DNA from: CAZUTO01 sp964623085
GTDB taxonomy: Bacteria; Pseudomonadota; Gammaproteobacteria; Pseudomonadales; GM7GCV1
Reading direction: 5' to 3'
Assembly (NCBI GenBank): GCA_964623085.1
Contig: CAZUTO010000006.1
Coordinates: 20,354 to 84,353 of the forward strand
Length of the DNA: 64,000 nucleotides
A program made the position numbers and the translations under genes. The notes beneath the pieces are model-generated. The model was not told the DNA's origin, ran no database searches, and saw nothing but the letters and a program-made list of their open reading frames with translations. Below, one piece after another: positions 27,967 to 37,938 of this stretch; the stretch's first letter is position 1; every line of letters starts with the position of its first letter.

Positions 27967-30026
27967 GCGAAAAACAAGATTTTCTCGTTGAAATTGGTGT
28001 GGAAGAGCTTCCGCCCAAATCACTACTGCAACTTTCTCTCGCATTTGAAAAAGCCATCGCAGATCAACTGACCAGCGCGCGGCTTAACTTCGCTGACACA
28101 AAAAGCTTTGCTACACCAAGGCGTTTGGCCGTTTTAGTTAGCCAGCTAGATGAATCGCAACCCTCACAAGAAAAAGAATCTCTTGGCCCCGCAGTCAAGG
28201 CGGCATTCGATGAGAATGGCGAGCCAACTCAAGCCGCCCAAGGGTTTGCCCGGAAGGTGGGAGTAGAAGTAAAGGATCTTGCCCAAGTCGACACAGAAAA
28301 GGGGCCTCGCCTCGCGTTTAAAGAAGTTGAGCAAGGCGCACAAACATCCACCCTGCTCGCACCTATTATCGAACATGCACTCGATAAACTGCCTATCGCT
28401 AAACGCATGCGCTGGGGAAGCCGGCGCGAAGAGTTTGTAAGGCCGGTTCACTGGGTGCTCGTGCTATTTGGTAGACAGCTGGTTGATGCCACGATTATGG
28501 GTTTAAAAACAACAAGCAGCACCCGCGGCCATCGCTTCCACGCCAACAAAGAGATTGGCGTTGGTGAGCCCGCTTTATATTCGTCGATTCTCGAAAAAGA
28601 AGGTGCGGTTACCGCAGACTTTGAAATTCGCCGCGACATGATTCGGCAATCTGTCATATCAGCAGCAGAAACGACAGGTGGCAGCGCTGTCATCACCGAT
28701 GACCTTTTGAATGAAGTCACCGCACTAGTAGAAAAGCCCGTCGCGCTCGCTGGCAAATTTGATGAATCCTTTCTAAAGGTGCCCAGCGAAGCCTTGGTGT
28801 CATCGATGAAGGAACACCAAAAGTACTTTCATGTAGTAGACAAAGGTGACGAATTATTACCGGCATTTATCACCGTCGCAAATATCGAATCGCAAGACCC
28901 AAGCGCGGTTATTAGCGGCAACGAACGCGTTATTCGTCCTAGACTAGCTGACGCCGCTTTTTTCTATGAAACCGACCTCAAGATTCCATTTGAGAACTTC
29001 AGGGAACGACTAAAACCTGTGGTATTTCAGACCAAGCTCGGTACCGTTTTTGACAAAACAGAGCGCGTTTCCGTTTTGGCATCGGCACTTGCACCCTTGG
29101 TTTCCGCATCAGCCGAAGACTGCCTGCGCGCCGGAAAGCTATGTAAAAACGATCTAGTCACCGATATGGTTGGCGAGTTCGCAGATCTGCAAGGGCTAAT
29201 GGGCCGCTACTACGCTAAGGCTGCTGGAGAAAACTCCGACGTTGCAGAGGCGATGCATGAGCAATATCTACCTCGCTTTGCAGGGGATGATCTCCCAAAA
29301 ACTGCCGTGGGTACTGCCGTCGCGCTAGCAGATCGACTAGATACGCTAACCGGTATATTTGGCATTGAGCAACTGCCCACCGGTTCAAAAGATCCTTTTG
29401 CGCTTCGCAGAGCTTCGTTGGGTGTCTTGCGTATTTTGGTGGAAGGCAAATTTAATGCGTCGCTGCGAGAGCTGCTGTCTTCGGCTCATAACCAACACCA
29501 GAGTCTTTCGGCAGACGGCATAGAGACACTTCTAACTTACATGCTCGACCGGTTTTCCTCTTGGTTTGATGATCTCGGCGTGCCTGCGGAGAGCTTTATC
29601 GCCGTTCGCGCATTAGATATAGATGACCCATTGGATATCTATCACAGAACCATGGCTGTCACCGAATTTTCAAAAACAGCCGAAGCGCCAGCGTTAGCTG
29701 CCGCGAACAAGCGCGTCTCCAATATTTTGTCAAAATCAGAGGCGACCACCGCTGAGGTCAATAAAACACTTTTAAGCGAAGAGGCCGAAAAGACACTATT
29801 CGATGCACTTAGTCATGCCCAGTCTGACCTAGTGCCTTTGATGAAAGCGAAAGACTATTCTGCGGCACTGGCGCGGCTGGCCTCGTTACGCGAGCCGATC
29901 GATGCCTTTTTTGATCAGGTTATGGTGATGTCAGATGATCTCTCTCTGAGGAATAACCGACTGGCACTGCTGGTGATGTTGCGGAGTTTATTTATCTCCA
30001 TTGCGGATATATCACTGCTGCCTTAA
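27963..30026 (+). CDS. glyS: Glycyl-tRNA synthetase beta subunit
   Basis: A 687-residue subunit that binds tRNA-Gly. Signatures: DFLVEIGVEELPPKSL at the N-terminus, MRWGSRREEFVRPVHW, SSMKEHQKYFHV, and RLADAAFFYETDLK; a DALR-like anticodon domain ends the protein. The GTG start overlaps glyQ. The gene gmhB, which lies between glyS and plsC in Pseudomonas, is absent here. Confidence 0.98.
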   Translation: MSEKQDFLVEIGVEELPPKSLLQLSLAFEKAIADQLTSARLNFADTKSFATPRRLAVLVSQLDESQPSQEKESLGPAVKAAFDENGEPTQAAQGFARKVGVEVKDLAQVDTEKGPRLAFKEVEQGAQTSTLLAPIIEHALDKLPIAKRMRWGSRREEFVRPVHWVLVLFGRQLVDATIMGLKTTSSTRGHRFHANKEIGVGEPALYSSILEKEGAVTADFEIRRDMIRQSVISAAETTGGSAVITDDLLNEVTALVEKPVALAGKFDESFLKVPSEALVSSMKEHQKYFHVVDKGDELLPAFITVANIESQDPSAVISGNERVIRPRLADAAFFYETDLKIPFENFRERLKPVVFQTKLGTVFDKTERVSVLASALAPLVSASAEDCLRAGKLCKNDLVTDMVGEFADLQGLMGRYYAKAAGENSDVAEAMHEQYLPRFAGDDLPKTAVGTAVALADRLDTLTGIFGIEQLPTGSKDPFALRRASLGVLRILVEGKFNASLRELLSSAHNQHQSLSADGIETLLTYMLDRFSSWFDDLGVPAESFIAVRALDIDDPLDIYHRTMAVTEFSKTAEAPALAAANKRVSNILSKSEATTAEVNKTLLSEEAEKTLFDALSHAQSDLVPLMKAKDYSAALARLASLREPIDAFFDQVMVMSDDLSLRNNRLALLVMLRSLFISIADISLLP

Positions 30027-30038
30027 CAACGAGATTCG

Positions 30039-30749
30039 ATGTTATACCGCCGCTGGACGTATTACGCCCTCTATATTCCAAGCCTATTGGTATTAGCTCT
30101 CTACATGTGCACATTGGGAGTAGTAACCCCATATCGACAGCGCATGAAATTGGCAACCTTGTGGGGTGCTTTCTGTGGCCGCACATGGCTGCGATGGAGC
30201 GCGGGAATAAAGCTAAACATAGAAGGCTTGGAGCATGTTCCCGACTCGGAACCCTATATCATGCTGGCAAATCACCAATCTGAATGGGAGACGCTCTTTC
30301 TTCCGCGCATAGCCTGTCCTGCAGCAGCGGTTGTTAAAGACTCTCTCATCAACATCCCCGTTTATGGCTGGGCACTGAGACTAGCGCGCCCTATCGCCGT
30401 TGACCGCTCTTCGCCAAAGGCTTCTATAAGACAAATCCTTAACCAGGGTACAGAGAGAATCAAAGAAGGCAGCAATGTGCTAATTTTTGCCGAAAGCACA
30501 CGCGTCGAACCTAATACGATTGGCAAATACACGAAGACTGGCTCAAAACTCGCCATTCAAGCCAACGCCCCCATATTGCCCGTTGTACATAATGCGGGAG
30601 ATTGCTGGTCACCAAAACGATGGTTTCGGCCTGGGACAATCCAACTTAGAATCGGGCCAATCATTCGCCCAGATGGAAAAAGCGCGGCCGAGCTAACGGA
30701 AGAATTAGAACGCTGGGCCAGAGCGAACTATCCCGGTGAGCTACACTAG
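30039..30749 (+). CDS. 1-acyl-sn-glycerol-3-phosphate acyltransferase family protein
   Basis: A 236-residue membrane acyltransferase of the PlsC family. The catalytic box is LANHQSEWETLF, with Glu in place of the more usual Asp, a variant also typical of the homologue beside glyS in Pseudomonas. The second motif is FAESTRV, where most PlsC have FPEGTR. It probably makes phosphatidic acid or a related lipid. It starts 12 bases after glyS and is likely in the same transcript. Confidence 0.9.
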   Translation: MLYRRWTYYALYIPSLLVLALYMCTLGVVTPYRQRMKLATLWGAFCGRTWLRWSAGIKLNIEGLEHVPDSEPYIMLANHQSEWETLFLPRIACPAAAVVKDSLINIPVYGWALRLARPIAVDRSSPKASIRQILNQGTERIKEGSNVLIFAESTRVEPNTIGKYTKTGSKLAIQANAPILPVVHNAGDCWSPKRWFRPGTIQLRIGPIIRPDGKSAAELTEELERWARANYPGELH

Positions 30750-30852
30750 CTCTCCACTAACCTAGAACTTTCCGATAAGCCGCACTTTAATTTATTCAAC
30801 CACAAACTATCTCTTTTGGGTTGCGTAAATTTGCAAGTTAGTATGCGCTTAC

Positions 30853-33273
30853 TTACACGTCAAGGTTTGCTACTGTTAGTGCGTTCTGTTCGATAAAGAG
30901 TCTACGCGGCTCAACTTGATCGCCCATCAATGTGGTAAACATCTGATCTGCTGCAACGGCATCCTCCAATGAGACCTGCATTAAACGGCGCGTTTCTGGG
31001 TCCATCGTAGTTTCCCAGAGCTGCTCGGGGTTCATTTCACCCAAGCCTTTATAACGCTGAATATTGTAGCCTCTGCGTGACTCCTTCATGAGCCATTCGA
31101 TGGCTTCGCCAAAATCTGCAATGTCCTGCCGTCGCTCACCACGAGCAACATAGGCGCCCTTATCAATTAGCCCCATCAGCTTCTCACCTAACGCAACGAT
31201 AGCGGTGTATTCACCCGATAGCAGAAAGTCTCGACCGATTCGATAAACCCGCGGAATACCATGCTGTGTAATTTGAATTTGTGGCAGCATCAAATGCCGT
31301 TCCGCATCTTCATGAATTTCAATGCTGAAGGCGCGACCACCATCATTTAGAGTATCGAGCTGTGCGCGCATTTTTTCTGCCCAAGCATTAGCTTTCGTCG
31401 CGTCTTCCATCTCTTCACTACCAAAGCGAGGCACCAAGACCATCGCATGGGTAATTTCTGCCGGTGTGACACGATCCATGCGCTCACAAATAGCATCTAC
31501 AGCTCGATATTCGGATACCAGTGACTCCAACGCCGTTCCTTTAATTCCAGGCACATCTGGTCCAGGAACAAGGGCGGCTCCTTCCAATGCGGAGCTGGTC
31601 AAAAACGTAGTTAAGCCCGCTTCATCTTTTATGTATTGTTCTTGTTTGCCCTTACTAAGCTTATATAGTGGTGGCTGCGCGATGTAGATATGGCCACGCT
31701 CAACCAACTCACGCATCTGACGGAAAAAGAACGTCAGCAGCAGTGTACGAATATGCGCACCATCTACGTCCGCATCCGTCATGATAATAATTTGATGATA
31801 ACGCAGCTTTTCTGGGTCGAACTCCTGCTTGCCAATACCACAGCCTAGCGCCGTAATAAGCGTCCCCACCTCCGCACTCGATAACATTTTGTCAAAGCGC
31901 GCTTTTTCAACATTGAGGATCTTACCCTTAAGCGGCAAGATTGCTTGGGTCCTTCGATCCCGTCCTTGCTTAGCCGAGCCGCCCGCTGAATCGCCCTCCA
32001 CTAGGTAGATTTCAGACAACGCGGGGTCTTTCTCCTGACAGTCCGCCAACTTCCCCGGCAAGCCTGCAATATCCAGCGCACCTTTGCGCCGCGTCATTTC
32101 TCTCGCTTTCCGGGCGGCGTCACGAGCCCGCGCTGCATCAATCATTTTACTGACAATGGCTTTGGCTTCCTGCGGTGACTCTTGCAAGTACTCGGTCAAC
32201 GCTTTGCCCATTTCCTGCTCAACCGCCGATTTGACCTCGGACGAAACCAGCTTGTCCTTGGTTTGCGATGAGAATTTAGGGTCGGGCACTTTGACGGAAA
32301 TAATCGCTGTTAACCCTTCTCTTGCGTCATCTCCCGTAGTCGACACCTTGGCTTTTGTACCCAAGCCCTCTGATTCTATATACTGGTTTAGAGAGCGCGT
32401 TAGTGCACCACGAAACCCAGCTAAGTGCGTGCCGCCGTCGCGCTGGGGGATGTTATTGGCATAACAAAAAATGCTTTCCTGATAACCATCATTCCACTGC
32501 AAAGCGACTTCTACGCCAATTTCGTCCTCACGGTCAGTGGTATTAAAGTGCATGACGCGATTAATTTCGGTCTTGTTTTGATTCAGATACGCAACGAAAG
32601 CGCCAAGGCCGCCTTCATACTCGTATACCTCTTCTTTTCCAGAACGCTCATCCGCTAGGACAATTCGCACTCCCGAATTCAAGAATGACAGCTCTCGAAG
32701 GCGCTTAGCTAAAATATCAAAGTGGAACTGGATGTTGCTAAACGTCTCTGGAGAAGGAATAAAGTGCACAGATGTGCCTGAGATATCTGTTTGGCCAACA
32801 ACCGCTAAGGGGGCGTCTGGAACGCCGTGGCTATAGGTTTGCTCATGCACCTTGCCTTCTCTGCGAATTGTGAGCTTTAACTGCGAGGAAAGCGCATTTA
32901 CAACGGATACGCCAACACCATGAAGGCCTCCAGACACCTTATAAGTGTTGTCATCAAACTTTCCGCCTGCGTGAAGCACAGTCATAATGACTTCTGCCGC
33001 ACTCACGCCCTCTTCGTGGATCTCCGTAGGAATACCACGACCGTTATCACTAACAGTAATAGATTCATCTGGGTGAATACAGGCACGAATCTCGGAGCAA
33101 TGCCCTGCCAAAGCTTCATCAATGGAATTGTCCACCAGTTCAAACACCATGTGGTGCAAGCCAGTGCCGTCATCGGTATCACCAATGTACATTCCAGGGC
33201 GCTTTCTTACAGCATCAAGTCCTTTTAGGACCTTGATGCTAGAGGAATCGTAATTATTCTCCTCTTCTGACAT
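30853..33273 (-). CDS. gyrB: DNA gyrase subunit B
   Basis: An 806-residue ATPase subunit of gyrase. The GHKL ATPase domain has VRKRPGMYIGDTDDGTGLHH, ELVDNSIDEALAG and GRGIPTEIHEEGVSAAEV motifs; the TOPRIM domain has YLVEGDSAGGSAKQGRDRR and the MTDADVDGAHIRTLLLTFF metal site; the C-terminus has QRYKGLGEMNPEQLWETTM. The insert near residue 560-720 is the usual gammaproteobacterial one. It is the last gene of dnaA-dnaN-recF-gyrB. Confidence 0.99.
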   Translation of the reverse strand: MSEEENNYDSSSIKVLKGLDAVRKRPGMYIGDTDDGTGLHHMVFELVDNSIDEALAGHCSEIRACIHPDESITVSDNGRGIPTEIHEEGVSAAEVIMTVLHAGGKFDDNTYKVSGGLHGVGVSVVNALSSQLKLTIRREGKVHEQTYSHGVPDAPLAVVGQTDISGTSVHFIPSPETFSNIQFHFDILAKRLRELSFLNSGVRIVLADERSGKEEVYEYEGGLGAFVAYLNQNKTEINRVMHFNTTDREDEIGVEVALQWNDGYQESIFCYANNIPQRDGGTHLAGFRGALTRSLNQYIESEGLGTKAKVSTTGDDAREGLTAIISVKVPDPKFSSQTKDKLVSSEVKSAVEQEMGKALTEYLQESPQEAKAIVSKMIDAARARDAARKAREMTRRKGALDIAGLPGKLADCQEKDPALSEIYLVEGDSAGGSAKQGRDRRTQAILPLKGKILNVEKARFDKMLSSAEVGTLITALGCGIGKQEFDPEKLRYHQIIIMTDADVDGAHIRTLLLTFFFRQMRELVERGHIYIAQPPLYKLSKGKQEQYIKDEAGLTTFLTSSALEGAALVPGPDVPGIKGTALESLVSEYRAVDAICERMDRVTPAEITHAMVLVPRFGSEEMEDATKANAWAEKMRAQLDTLNDGGRAFSIEIHEDAERHLMLPQIQITQHGIPRVYRIGRDFLLSGEYTAIVALGEKLMGLIDKGAYVARGERRQDIADFGEAIEWLMKESRRGYNIQRYKGLGEMNPEQLWETTMDPETRRLMQVSLEDAVAADQMFTTLMGDQVEPRRLFIEQNALTVANLDV

Positions 33274-33285
33274 ATTGTCTCCAGT

Positions 33286-34389
33286 CTAATTTCGTTCTGT
33301 AATCACGCCTTGTTTCACGTGAAACATTTTTTTATCAACACCGCTGGGCGCTGCCAATTCCCAATCTTGATCTACGGCCGTGAGGAAAACTTGCGACCCA
33401 GTGGCCAGTATCTCATTAATCGCTATCGCCTGATTCTTTTGGTCGATCTCTGCTGCGAGATCATCAACCAATACGACACAGCAAGGCCTATCTGACAGCG
33501 CATTATACAGCCTTATTTGCGCTAACTTTAGCTTCAAACCCAAAAGCTTTTTCTGGCCTCGCGAAAACGTTTCTTTTGCCGGCTTTCCGTCTAAATCTAA
33601 GGACAAATCAAACCGATGAGCGCCTTGGCGTAATCGACCCTCCCGCAAATCACGGGCACGAGACTCTTCCAACACCGCCGCATAAGTCTTATCTGCCGAC
33701 CAGCCTTTCTGGAAGCGCAGCTCCGGCTGGCCACCAAAAATCTCCCTGTTCGCCTCTGAATCGAACGATGACGCCATCTCAGCTTGTAAATCGACTAAAT
33801 GGTCCGCTCGCATCCTCGCTATCGCCTCAGAAGCCTCAACCAGCGCCGGCTGCCAATGGCTTAACTCTTTTACTTTCCCTTCACGGAGAAGCCTGTTCCA
33901 ATAGGAAACGAGCTTTCGATGCTTTTTCCAAAGAGGGTAAAACTCATGTTTCACGTGAAACATTCCCCAATCAAAGAACTTTCGTCGCTCTACTGGGCCG
34001 CCTTCTACTAAGTCGAAAATAGACGCATCGATGATCTGAAGCGGAAACCGTCGAACCAGCTTTGTCGCGCGCACATCCTCGCCATTCAACCTAAATCTAG
34101 GTGGCTGGCGAGAAACCAGCTGTGCCGCCAAGTGTTGTTTGCCAGACATTACGCCGCCATCGGGCGCTAACTCTCCGCGAACAAGGTATCCGTCTTCTCC
34201 CTGCGAAATCAATTGCCTGCCATGGCGCGTACGAAAAGAGCGCCCGGCAAGCAGCGCGCTCAAAGACTCAAGAAAGGTTGTTTTTCCCGACGCATTTTCG
34301 CCCACCAAAACGACAAGAGAGGCATCTGTATCTACAGATGCCTCTCTTATTACACGAAAATTTTCTATGTTAAGACGCGTAACTCGCAA
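33286..34389 (-). CDS. recF: DNA replication and repair protein RecF
   Basis: A 367-residue SMC-like ATPase that helps load RecA at single-stranded gaps. Motifs: LNIENFRVIREA, the Walker A GENASGKTTFLES, FSRGQKKLLGLKLKLAQ (signature motif) and VLVDDLAAEID (Walker B). The FHVKH segment in the middle and a second FHVKQ near the C-terminus are each encoded by a perfect parS site (see those entries). 12 bases separate it from gyrB. Confidence 0.98.
   Translation of the reverse strand: MRVTRLNIENFRVIREASVDTDASLVVLVGENASGKTTFLESLSALLAGRSFRTRHGRQLISQGEDGYLVRGELAPDGGVMSGKQHLAAQLVSRQPPRFRLNGEDVRATKLVRRFPLQIIDASIFDLVEGGPVERRKFFDWGMFHVKHEFYPLWKKHRKLVSYWNRLLREGKVKELSHWQPALVEASEAIARMRADHLVDLQAEMASSFDSEANREIFGGQPELRFQKGWSADKTYAAVLEESRARDLREGRLRQGAHRFDLSLDLDGKPAKETFSRGQKKLLGLKLKLAQIRLYNALSDRPCCVVLVDDLAAEIDQKNQAIAINEILATGSQVFLTAVDQDWELAAPSGVDKKMFHVKQGVITERN
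33311..33326. promoter_or_regulatory. parS: parS centromere site 1 (in the 3' end of recF)
   Basis: A perfect 16-bp palindrome TGTTTCACGTGAAACA, the ParB-binding consensus of chromosomal parS sites. It lies inside recF, about 11 kb from parAB, and should be where ParB loads to start origin segregation. Identity is from the known consensus. Confidence 0.93.
33947..33962. promoter_or_regulatory. parS: parS centromere site 2 (middle of recF)
   Basis: A second perfect copy of TGTTTCACGTGAAACA, 636 bp from site 1. In frame it codes for the MFHVK stretch of RecF. Close perfect copies near the origin support a ParABS cluster here. Confidence 0.93.
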
Positions 34390-34503
34390 AAGCCTTGCTC
34401 GCCTTTAATTCTAAATGAAAGGCGCCTCTCCCTCTCCATGTACGACAAACGCCCAGAAACAAGCGTTCAAGAGAACTATCAGCAGGCTCAGCTAACAATA
34501 GCG

Positions 34504-35610
34504 TTATAGCCTCATCGGCATAATAACGTAGACACTGTTGTCATCACTATCTTCCGCCTCTACCAGCGAGCTAGAGTTGCCATCATTAAGGCTAAACTTC
34601 ACGCTCTCCGCCTTAATAGTGTTCAACACGTCCAGAACGTAACTGACGTTAAAGCCAATCTCTAGGGCGCCGCCCTGGTATTGAACGCTTAGCTCTTCTT
34701 CTGCTTGCTCTTGCTCGGGATTGTTTGCTGTAATTTTAAGCACGCCATCTTCGATTTGAACACGCACGCCACGATATTTTTCATTGGACAGAATAGCCGC
34801 GCGGTTAAAACTCTGACGCACGGCCTCTCGGTCTGCAACCATATATTTCGAAAGCCCCTTAGGAAGCACCCGCTCATAATCTGGGAACTTGCCATCTACC
34901 AACTTCGAGGTGAAGCGATAGCTATCTGTTTCTATACGAGCATGGTTAGCACCAAGATGAATGCGCGCTACAGCCTCTGTATCCGCCAAAAGACGCGACA
35001 ACTCTAACACCCCTTTGCGAGGCAAGATAACCTGGTGTGCTTCTTTAGGCGCACCCTCAATACTCTCCGTAGTCATTGCCAAACGATGTCCATCTGTTGC
35101 TACCAGCCTTAAATGATCTGGAGACAACTCAAACAACATGCCGTTCAAATAGAACCGAACATCTTGTTGAGCCATAGAAAAGGCCGTTCGATCAATCAGC
35201 GTCTTTAGCTTGGCTTGCCCCATTTCAAAGCTCACCCCCGGCTCCCCCTCCTCTGCATTGGGGAAATCACTGGCTGGAAGGGTGCTCAGAGTGAAACGAC
35301 TGCGGCCAGACGTGACCAGCATTCTCTCCCCGTCCAATTTAAACCCGACCAAAGCATCTTCTTCTAAAGATTTTACGATATCTAACAACTTCCGCGCCGG
35401 AACAGTAACCTGACCGCTCTGTTCGACAGATTCGACCTTTGCCCTACCCTGTATTTCTACCTCTAGATCTGTACCAGTAATGGAAAGTACGTCCCCATCC
35501 AGATTCAAAAGTGCATTTGAGAGTACCGGCAAGGTTTGTCGACGCTCAACAACTCCGGCAACAAGCTGAATGCCAGCAAGAATATCCTCTCTATTGATAG
35601 AAAATTTCAT
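34504..35610 (-). CDS. dnaN: DNA polymerase III beta sliding clamp
   Basis: A 368-residue clamp that tethers the polymerase. The N-terminal MKFSINREDILAGIQLVAGVVERRQTLPVL-type segment, the ATDGHRLAM region and the C-terminal MPMRL end are typical. The ATG at 35610 is the family start; an in-frame TTG two codons earlier is unlikely. It lies between dnaA and recF as in most bacteria. Confidence 0.98.
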   Translation of the reverse strand: MKFSINREDILAGIQLVAGVVERRQTLPVLSNALLNLDGDVLSITGTDLEVEIQGRAKVESVEQSGQVTVPARKLLDIVKSLEEDALVGFKLDGERMLVTSGRSRFTLSTLPASDFPNAEEGEPGVSFEMGQAKLKTLIDRTAFSMAQQDVRFYLNGMLFELSPDHLRLVATDGHRLAMTTESIEGAPKEAHQVILPRKGVLELSRLLADTEAVARIHLGANHARIETDSYRFTSKLVDGKFPDYERVLPKGLSKYMVADREAVRQSFNRAAILSNEKYRGVRVQIEDGVLKITANNPEQEQAEEELSVQYQGGALEIGFNVSYVLDVLNTIKAESVKFSLNDGNSSSLVEAEDSDDNSVYVIMPMRL

Positions 35611-35691
35611 GGACAAATAATCCTTGAGTAAAAACCTTAATGTTAACTTTAAGTAATCTTATCGCGCCAAAGATTCGCCTGACATTTGTTG

Positions 35692-37203
35692 CTAGGTGCT
35701 CAAAATCCGATTCAAATTCTTGAGATCCTCGCGAATATCAGCACTGCTGTTTTCGAGCTCTTTGATCTTACGACAAGCGTGCAAAACAGTTGTATGGTCA
35801 CGACCACCAAATGCATTCCCGATTTCCGGCAGGCTGTGGCTAGTCAGCTCTTTAGAAAGCGCCATAGCCACTTGACGAGGCCTCGCTAAAGACCGGTTGC
35901 GCTTCTTAGATAATAATTCATTCAGCTTAATCTTGTAGTATTCAGCGATAACTTTCTGAATATTGTCGATAGTAACGAGGCGCTCCTGTAAAGCCAAAAG
36001 ATCTTTGAGCGACTCTTTGATCAAATCAATCGAAATAGGCCGTCCACTAAAATGCGCGTTGGCGACTACCCTTTTTAAAGCGCCTTCAAGCTCACGCACA
36101 TTGGAGCGAATTCGCTCGGCTATAAAAAAGGCCGAGTCCGAATCAAGCTCCACATTAGCTGCCGCTGCTTTTTTCATCAAAATCGCCGCTCGTGTTTCTA
36201 ATTCCGGCGGCTCCACAGAAACTGTCAGGCCCCAACCAAATCGAGACTTCAATCGCTCTTCTAGGCCGTCTATTTCTTTTGGGTAGCGGTCGCAGGTAAA
36301 AATCATTTGCTGACCACCTTCAAGCAAACTATTAAAGGTATGAAAAAACTCTTCCTGCGACCTGTCTTTCTTAGCAAAGAATTGAATATCATCAATTAAT
36401 AGCGCATCAACACCACGGTAATAGTGCTTGAAGTCATTGATTGCGTTCAACTGTAGCGCCTTAACCATATCCGCTACGAATTTCTCCGAATGAAGATAAA
36501 CTACTTTTGCACCCGGCTTATGATTTTTCAACTCGTTTCCCACGGCGTGCATCAGATGCGTTTTGCCAAGACCAACACCACCGTAAATAAAAAGCGGGTT
36601 GTACCCAGTGCCTGGGTTAAGCGCTACCTGCTTTGTTGCCGCCAAAGCCAGCTGATTAGATTTTCCTTCTACGAAACTAGAAAATGTGAAAATTGGATTC
36701 AGTGACGAGCCCTTATGCCCAACATCGGTATGGGAAGGAAGCTTCCTCTGTGCTCGATACGATACTTCTGGTGGCACATCATCCCTCTCCCCATTAATCG
36801 CATTCGGAAAAATATCTGGCTGAATAGGCCCATCCAAACTCGATGGCGCGACCGTCATTGGCTCTTGCTGATCTTGATAAAAATTGGCCGAAGGCTGTGC
36901 CGCCGCTAAAGAAGCAGCCTCCAGAGTATCTAGCCTCCAGCTTGTCTCGCTACGCCTGCTCGAGACCAGCTCCAACTTGATCTCTATAAATGAATTTCCG
37001 GCTTCCTCACCCATGAGCGTTTTAATACGATCAAAAAACTTTTGGCGAACCCAATCGAGAACAAATTTGTTCGGCGCAAGAAGACACAAACCGCCATCAA
37101 CTTCCTCAAGCTGTAACGGGCGAATCCACGTATTAAATTGTTGCTCTGGCAGTTCCATTTGCAAGGAATCTGCACAGCGACTCCAGAATTGAGCTGCCGA
37201 CAT
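35692..37203 (-). CDS. dnaA: Chromosomal replication initiator DnaA
   Basis: About 503 residues. Domain I (about 1-90) has QFNTWIRPLQ; a linker domain II follows; the AAA+ domain III has NPLFIYGGVGLGKTHLMHAVG (Walker A), ALLIDDIQFFAKK (Walker B) and a sensor 2 Arg; domain IV holds the DnaA-box-binding GGRDHTTVLHACRKI. The ATG at 37203 has a strong AGGAG site 7 bases before it. The region upstream has DnaA boxes, so autoregulation is likely. Confidence 0.99.
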   Translation of the reverse strand: MSAAQFWSRCADSLQMELPEQQFNTWIRPLQLEEVDGGLCLLAPNKFVLDWVRQKFFDRIKTLMGEEAGNSFIEIKLELVSSRRSETSWRLDTLEAASLAAAQPSANFYQDQQEPMTVAPSSLDGPIQPDIFPNAINGERDDVPPEVSYRAQRKLPSHTDVGHKGSSLNPIFTFSSFVEGKSNQLALAATKQVALNPGTGYNPLFIYGGVGLGKTHLMHAVGNELKNHKPGAKVVYLHSEKFVADMVKALQLNAINDFKHYYRGVDALLIDDIQFFAKKDRSQEEFFHTFNSLLEGGQQMIFTCDRYPKEIDGLEERLKSRFGWGLTVSVEPPELETRAAILMKKAAAANVELDSDSAFFIAERIRSNVRELEGALKRVVANAHFSGRPISIDLIKESLKDLLALQERLVTIDNIQKVIAEYYKIKLNELLSKKRNRSLARPRQVAMALSKELTSHSLPEIGNAFGGRDHTTVLHACRKIKELENSSADIREDLKNLNRILST

Positions 37204-37739
37204 TTTTTCTCCTAACGTCTCTCTAACACCTAGAAAGAAGTCCACTATTGCTGTGAAATACATCAACGCGAGGGCAAATTATATACAGATCCGGCCACCT
37301 TTATCCACAGCCGGCGACGCCAGACAAAAATGCACTAAAATAAAAAACCCTATATGAATCAAACGCTTGAATAATGTCAACAAATCTGAGCTCGATGATG
37401 CCAACTGGAGAAATCAATTATTTGGGGCAACCTCCTGTGGATATCCTGTGCACTACCTTTGGGTTGCTTATGTGTAACTCATTTTTTTCATTCTTGGGCC
37501 TTAATCAAAGAAAAAAACTATGGGTTTTGTTTTTATGATAAGCAATATTAATAGCGTGCGAAAACGAAAGTTACTACAAATGTTTCGTGCTCTTCGCGTT
37601 GCTTTTGGTCGGCCTCTGTTTTAGAATCGCGCACCCATTTTGGGTGGTTAGGTGTGAATAGATTCAAGCGGCCAAAGACGGATAGGCGCTTTAGGTCTCT
37701 CTATCACTGATCACATACAAAGTTTACTGGATAATAATC
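37204..37739. other. oriC: dnaA-rpmH intergenic region, candidate oriC (Pseudomonas-type position)
   Basis: A 536-base gap between divergent dnaA and rpmH. It holds one perfect DnaA box (TTATCCACA, 37301-37309), one box with a single mismatch on the minus strand (TGTGGATAT at 37436-37444, read as ATATCCACA) and a weaker TTATATACA at 37279-37287. AT-rich stretches occur at about 37325-37365 and 37480-37560. This is the oriC position in Pseudomonas. The low box count leaves it uncertain; the mnmE-mnmG gap is a rival. Confidence 0.6.
37599..37627 (+). promoter_or_regulatory. Likely promoter of rpmH-rnpA-yidD-yidC
   Basis: TTGCTT (37599-37604) and TAGAAT (37622-37627) with a 17-base spacer, about 112 bases before the rpmH ATG. 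A promoter is expected here; the choice is inferred. Confidence 0.55.
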
Positions 37740-37874
37740 ATGAAACGCACTTTTCAGCCAAGCAACCTGAAACGTAAACGCACACACGGATTCCGATCGC
37801 GAATGGCAACTGCCAATGGTCGTAAGGTTATTTCTCGACGACGAGCAAAAGGTCGCAAGCGCCTGTCTGTTTAA
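37740..37874 (+). CDS. rpmH: 50S ribosomal protein L34
   Basis: A 44-residue, very basic protein: MKRTFQPSNLKRKRTHGF at the start and RRRAKGRKRLSV at the end are the family pattern over its full usual length. The start is ATG. It heads the operon with rnpA and lies opposite dnaA, the universal arrangement. Confidence 0.98.
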   Translation: MKRTFQPSNLKRKRTHGFRSRMATANGRKVISRRRAKGRKRLSV

Positions 37875-37938
37875 TCAAACAGGCTTTCTACCACATAGCA
37901 GCTAACATCGATCTAACAACGGGGCGGATTGAAAGAGT

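Noticed and set aside
37471..37479. TGTGTAACT as a DnaA box in the dnaA-rpmH gap
   Set aside because: Three mismatches to the TTATNCACA consensus on the minus strand.
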